Below, one piece after another: positions 58,125-64,000 of a DNA stretch of 64,000 nt. The position numbers and the translations under genes were made by a program. Each line of letters begins with the position of its first letter. Position 1 is the first letter of the stretch. This DNA is from Moringa oleifera. Its lineage: Eukaryota; Streptophyta; Magnoliopsida; Brassicales; Moringaceae. Under the pieces are notes generated by a model that searched no databases, was not told the DNA's origin, and was given only the letters and a program-made list of their open reading frames with translations. The stretch spans positions 1,183,001 to 1,247,000 of the forward strand of contig JAJFZO010000191.1 of the NCBI GenBank assembly GCA_021397835.1. The letters are read 5' to 3'.

Positions 58125-61100
58125 TTAAGTGGTAAGAGCATCAGGAAGATTGGTGGGTGCCCCAAGTACTTTACCACCAACGTCAGGAAATGTTTCATGA
58201 CCCTCTAGTGGGCTAACCTTTCCATGTCTGCTGACATGAATGGGATATTGCATCAAGTGTCCTCTCATCCCTCTGTTGTCATCAGCAACAAATGCTTCCC
58301 AGTTACAATTAGCCATTTTATTGACGAGCTTAATACATTCCCGGCTCTCTGGTTCACAGAAAGCATCTTGAAGACTGCCTAGATGTTCAGCCCAGAGAGA
58401 CATCCGATAACCATAAACCTACATCCAACAAGATTGCTGTAAATTTATCAACATATACCTTAAGCTTTTATTTTCAATCGAGGAATGTGCAACAAGTTAT
58501 ATTGGAAGAGAAAGAATAAACTTCAAGGAAAAGAAAGAAATTTGAAATAATAGTAACACTTTCCACGGCCATAGTGAAGTTCAGGTAAGTTCGAACCAGC
58601 TCCCAGCGGATTCTTTGGCCAAAATAATAAAGGAAGAAAAACCAGGGGCAGTGGGGAAAAGAGAATGGTATTCTTTCATGTTCATAACTGTAAAGATAAT
58701 AGGTGACAATAGTTTGCCAATTTTAAAACCTTGAAAACATAGAAACAGATAAATTTCGAAAATGCAAACATATAATATTACTTTCCAATTGCATTATATT
58801 CTTTCATGTTCAGCAAAGAAATAGAAGAGCTAAAAGTTTCAGACCTGGCCACGTGGATGAAATTTCTTTCCTGCCCACGTATAACTTGGTTGGTAAGCAC
58901 CCATTGCAATTTCCGTGTCCCTTGAGCCGTCTAAGGATCTCTGGTTAATGTTTGCTGAACCGATGATCACATACTCATCATCAACTATCATCCCTTTAGC
59001 ATGGACATATATCATAAATCTGCGAAATTTCTGAGCTGCTGCCTGTTACAGGAAGGAAGAAAGAGAAGATGTTTCTGGAGCTTAGTCTGGCATTTTGCCC
59101 TGAAAGCAGGGAAGTGCACAAAGAAAACCTCAAGGGTCAAGTAGTGTGGTAACTTTAGTGCACATTCCTGCTTGTTTTGAATTATTACCATACTGTTCAT
59201 TAAAGCAACCAAAAAAAAAAAAAGTTGATAATATCACTATGGAAAAATGCTGTTTGAACTATAAGGCCAAATAGAAAGCTGACTAAGTGTGATACAGGGA
59301 GCTAGTTGTCTGCAAAACCTGTATGGTTATCAAAGATGTCAAGCTCTTTCGGTAGCTATGGTGATAAGTCAGAAATAATACGTGGATCAACCTGTATGCT
59401 TATGAATCGGGAAAGAGGATAGTAAGTTCAAGCATTGCAACCACTGAACTTATATTATGTAATTTTGCAGGAAAGTAGGAATCACAATCTTAACTTTGTC
59501 CTTGATAGCTCTAGTGAAAAGGCAAACAGGGTAGCTGCTCAAGTATCCATTAAGCATGCAACTCTGACCTGGATGCAAGGGGCTACTGCTGTTTCTCCCT
59601 TACTTTCTTTATGATGTTTTCTTTTGCTTTCCCTTCTTATGTTGGTGTCTTTTTCCAGTCTCCTTCTTCGTCTTGCTAAAGACAGTGGTTCCTTCTTTTC
59701 TTAATGAAATTTCTTGGTCTTGCCAAAAGAAAAAGGAAAAAGAAGCAAAGTAGACAACTGACAGAAGGGTATAATTTCCATCAAACATGTCAGTTTACTT
59801 ATCTGTCTCACAAAGATCACTACAAACAAAGCATTCTTAGTTAATACACTATCAAGGTGACAACGCAATGAGCAGAGAGTATAAATGGTTGTTTCCTCAT
59901 TCCTAATATGTATTGCAAACATGAAATAAGAGTTTTAACTGTCATGAATATCAAAGTAGCTTCTGAACTAGATTTACAAGTCCTCACAAAAATGCATTTA
60001 AACTTTTGTGTTTGGAATATAAGTTGCATAGTAATATAATATAGGGTTCAATTGCATACCAGTGCACGATTTTCAGTTTGTTGCATTGTTCCTGATGAAC
60101 TTTCTGAAGATGAAGCTTCACGCTTTCCAAGGCAATAGAAGTTTAAATAATCTTGGGGATGGTGCTTGTCAGAAAGGCCAGCCTTTTCAAGAGCTTGTGC
60201 AACAATCCTGTACATCATGGCCATGGTTTGTCCCTGTGGTCATTTCAACCTCTTAGCTTTAGACATCATCAGAGATCCTTAATGTTCCAGCATGTCAAAT
60301 ATCAGTTTTCAGTACTGGTGAATAAATAAAATGAAGAGAAACATAACTTAAAATACCCCAACTTTGGTCACGAGACTTCATATCCTCATTACTGAAAGGA
60401 AAAGAAGCTCCAATTTTAATAATCAGCTCCCCCCAACTGACTTTCTGCTCAGTTTTCTTTCTGAATTCAATCATGGTAACCACTCAAGAAAAATAATGTA
60501 CCGATGCAGTTTCACAGATGCAATAAGAAACAATGAAAAGTAGCAAGATAAATAATCAAGAGACAGTCTTAACCTTCCACACCCTCCTCCTTCTTGGTAT
60601 TGATCTGCTCTAATCCTCAATCAAAGGGGAATTCAAGGTTTAGAGGTGACTCCGACCAGTTGACATGCTTTGATACAAATACTTGCAGGTTCAGTTCCTT
60701 CTATCTTACTCCTCACACCAACCCCAAGTGCAGCTGGTGGTCTTATGTTAGATAGACCTTGTTTAAGCAGTGGCGTTGAAAGTTTATTTCATCTCCACCA
60801 TATTTTGTGAAAGGTTAAATCTACATTTCTCTCCTCTCAACAAAGATGTAAGAACTCGAGCCAAACCTCACTAGCCATGCTAAGATAACCAAAAAAAGGA
60901 ACTAGGAATTCATGTTAGAAGAATGCTAAAGATGATCCTAATATCCCAATTAGCCTATATATCTTACTTTAGTCATGTGTGGAAGTAAAAAGCTAGAAAA
61001 CCACCTAAAAAGCAGAGGAAATTATTGTTGAACTGATAAATTTCTGCATGCAAAGCATAATTCTAACAAACAAAGGAGGGATTTGTCTAACCTGCCAATA

Positions 61101-64000
61101 TAAAATTTCCTGCACAGCAGCACTAGTTGGGATACCTTCAGGCCACATTGGTATTACAATATATACTGAAAAATGTTCATTTGCCCTGATTTTGCTGGCT
61201 ATTTTCAAGGCCAATTCCATCGGGACTAAGTTGTCAGCGCCTGCTCAAAGATTGAAAAGCGAAAAACATTAAAAAGAATTCTTATATCTATCAAGTTTCA
61301 AGAGTAAATTCGAGAATCAGAAGCATTTCAATTTAGTGTTCCCAGACATTGGTAAGAAACTACAACATGTCAAGCTTATATGAATGTAACAGAAATCAGG
61401 AGGAAGAACAAACAGTAAGAGGACATAAAAAGCTCCAATATGTCAAGCTTATGAGAACCAAACAGAAATATCAGAAGCAAGAACAAGGAGCACCAGGACT
61501 TAAAAAGCTTGAAGCAAGAACAAAGAGCACGAGGACTTAAAAGGCTTACAGGAAATGAAGTTTGGGTTCCTAAGTCTCCTCTGTACAGTAACAAAACACA
61601 CATGAAAAAAAAAAAAAAGTAATGCAGACTTATTGACACTTGGAAAAGGAACAGCCCACCAAAGCTGGCGGAAAAAACCATTGAAAGTTCACGTGCACTC
61701 ACAAACACTTATGTACTCTATATCAAAAACATTTCATCAACTTAGACAACACAACAACTTCTAGATGTTTGTCTCCTTCAGATAAGTGAAATGAACAAGG
61801 TCCACCATATTCATCCGGAATCATCCTTGATAGAAACAGAGTAAATCATAATAAAACCCAGATCAGCCAGCAGATTTCAACCTAGAAAGAACAACTTCTA
61901 TGACATATCATCATTCATAAATAGAATTTAAAATGTTTTAAGTCATTTTGAGATGCAATGTCCGAGAATGGAGACTGTCATAATTGTTCCATGAACCAAA
62001 AATTTCCTCATCTTAAACTAAATAAAAAACTATGGAAAGTCACATGCTTCACTTACCAGCATTTTTGTAAGATGGCCAATAAAATGAAGATCCAAGAAAA
62101 TACTGATTCTCAATGTATATAAAGTGTTGCGCTGATCTTATTGCTTTCACATAAGCCGTATGAATGCTCTTATCTACTTTCAAATTTTTTCCACAGACAA
62201 GATGCTGCAGAAAACAAGGTGTTAGATGGGAAAATTTACTAATCTAAGTCTTTATTCAGAAAGGCTTTACATGAAGGTCAACCAACAAGCATAAAGTTAA
62301 CTAACATAAACCAGGTAACAACTAATCCAGATAAGCACTGAGCTGCCCATGATACAAAAAGGCATGACAGTAGCTTAGTTCTAACCTGAGCTGCAGCTTC
62401 TTGGATGTCTTTTGGGAATCCCTTCACAGAACCTGAATCAATGGACCTGAATACCTATTAAGAGAGAACTAACATCAACAGGTAGGCAAGTAAATGAACA
62501 TCAGTGAAACATGCTCTTTCTCACCTGAACATGCCAGTTCTCAGGATCTTCTTCTTTGCAAACACGCACATTTTGGTCACCATCAGGACCATTAGGACTG
62601 AGTATCCACGACATACGGTCTAGCCTTATCAAGGCATCATCATGCCAAACTCTTTTAAGTCTGAAATCACGCCATTTGGTAGCCTTTCTCCATCTTTGCT
62701 CAAAGTTTGTCAATATATCATATGCAGCAGGACCATCAATTTTACAATGTAAGTCATGCCATGGTTGTCTTGGGCTTTGTGTGCTGGACTGTACATGCCG
62801 TCAAGATTACACGTGAAATCAATGCATGTTTGCAACACAAATCTGCAATTATTTGTTGTGAAGAAAAAAACCAGCACATGCAAAAGTAAAAGACAAAAGA
62901 AAGACAACGGACACCAAAATCCCAGATTTCTTTAGTCCAACGATACTGCAGTTCACTGCTGCTCCTGTGACTTCGAATCCAGAACCCCACCCCCTATCAA
63001 AAATGCAGTACACTATTGCCCCAATAGATAAATCTTGCCCATCCCGAAATATATTTCCAGTTTTTTTGGTTGTTCCTTGTTGGGTGCATAAAGAACAGCA
63101 ATTTCAAAAACTGGGTCAGAGAAATGAATTATTCAGTGTATGTCTGCATACCTCCATTCTTGGGTATGCATCATATGATACTCCAGTCCCCAATGTCTTT
63201 TGCATGCTACAGCAGTCCATATACAAGCTAAGTTGGTTCTGCGCATTTATCTTGATGCACTAGAAAGTAAGAGAATCCCTTGTGAACATTTGATGTTCAA
63301 CCTGCCTAGTTAATGTCATCATATCTTTCTGAAGTTGGGGGGAGTTAAATCAAGAAGTTCCTTGAATTCTTCTTGTAAAAAGAAAAATTATGAAGTCTAT
63401 TGCTTCCGATTGGGCCTTATTGCTCCAAGTTGACCAGGTTAGAAGTAATCGATGCTTTCCCTTTTTTATGAGAATCTCCTTCCAGCAAGTGCTGTTTTCT
63501 CTTTCTTCTCTCAGGATTTTCTAGTAGGGAGTCTTATGAGAAGAATTCGGTTTCATAGAGCTGAATAGCCAGTTGGAAGTCAAGTACAGAGATTTCATAA
63601 GACATGCTCAACCTTCTAGCGTTAAGTTGTTTTCAGGTTTCTCCCACCTCAAATAAGCTCCGCAATCAGGTAACAACATGGAACAATTACAATCTACAAC
63701 TGGAACTATGATACCTCCCATTGCACCAAACACCAACACTCATCAAATACAATCAAACATGTATTAGACATGAAGATCACCCATTGACGATGGAGAGAGT
63801 TCAGGTTTGTATAATAAGCACTTACTGAAAATGTAGGATTATGAAAATCATTTGCAAAAACAGTGTCCAGATCGCTAAAAAGCCTGTGGTCAGGAGTATC
63901 ATATCTGCCATCGCATAAATCCAGGCCGCCTATGAAAGCAGTTATTTTCCTGTTATTTCCAGCACCTTGAGTGTCAAGAACCACACACTTCTGATGATGT
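58125..64000 (-). CDS. phospholipase D, probably delta class (5' part outside window)
   Basis: Eight exons of the C-terminal half: 63826-64000, 62525-62788, 62386-62454, 62057-62204, 61092-61240, 60060-60233, 58845-59042 and 58125-58418, all GT-AG and in phase. The window edge cuts inside the first HKD motif (HHQKCVVLD). The second is [10 protein letters not shown] followed by [12 protein letters not shown]. Other family blocks are [38 protein letters not shown] and [16 protein letters not shown] hydrolyses phosphatidylcholine or phosphatidylethanolamine to phosphatidic acid in signalling and membrane remodelling. The C-terminus LPDALTT resembles the LPDTLTT of plant PLD-delta, which associates with plasma membrane and microtubules; class assignment is by recall. 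The N-terminal C2 domain must lie beyond 64000. Confidence 0.93.

Overview
This window is eukaryotic nuclear DNA from a flowering plant, very probably a eudicot. It has intron-containing genes with GT-AG junctions, long AT-rich spacers, plant-only gene families (COBRA-like, B3, trihelix-like) and plant transposons. The style of the small B3 genes suggests a woody rosid, perhaps Malpighiales, but that is an impression and not a measurement. Exon boundaries were placed by hand from splice sites, reading phase and remembered family structure. Every multi-exon model given as a complete gene keeps an open frame from ATG to stop.

Left third (1-20 kb): a cluster of small intronless genes that each encode one B3 DNA-binding domain of about 114-124 residues. 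There are five complete genes at 6952-7308(-), 8330-8674(-), 11601-11966(-), 14706-15080(+) and 18956-19327(-). A 3' fragment lies at 1-99(+) and a short remnant near 13768-13825(+). The cluster grew by direct and inverted local duplication, and the duplicated flanks are still readable. Next to the first fragment is a nested transposon: a degenerate copia-type LTR element (942-3267) inside a CACTA-like element (164-5079) that still has its 3-bp target duplication. A second short CACTA-like element lies at 15940-16685.

Middle (20-42.5 kb): ordinary single-copy genes. These are a ubiquitin-like-domain CTD phosphatase (20743-24377, +), a COBRA-like GPI-anchored protein (26428-29977, +), a bZIP factor with a GC-AG intron and an unusual basic region (30697-34380, -), a decayed MRS2/CorA-type magnesium transporter pseudogene (about 38790-40960, -) and an intronless trihelix-like factor (41271-42452, +).

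Right third (43-64 kb): a tandem segmental duplication. Unit A (about 43013-48625) and unit B (about 48626-57565) each carry a complete five-exon CPSF73-I gene (pre-mRNA 3'-end endonuclease). Unit B also keeps an intact DPM3 gene (49683-50963, three small exons) and an intact tRNA-Arg(TCG). Unit A has lost DPM3 and has a tRNA broken in the D arm. Unit A's CPSF73 also carries substitutions at otherwise conserved positions, so unit B looks like the conservative copy. The window ends inside a phospholipase D gene (58125-64000, -), probably delta class, that contains both HKD motifs.

The strongest leads for something undescribed are the cluster of B3-only mini-proteins and the asymmetric decay after the CPSF73/DPM3/tRNA duplication.
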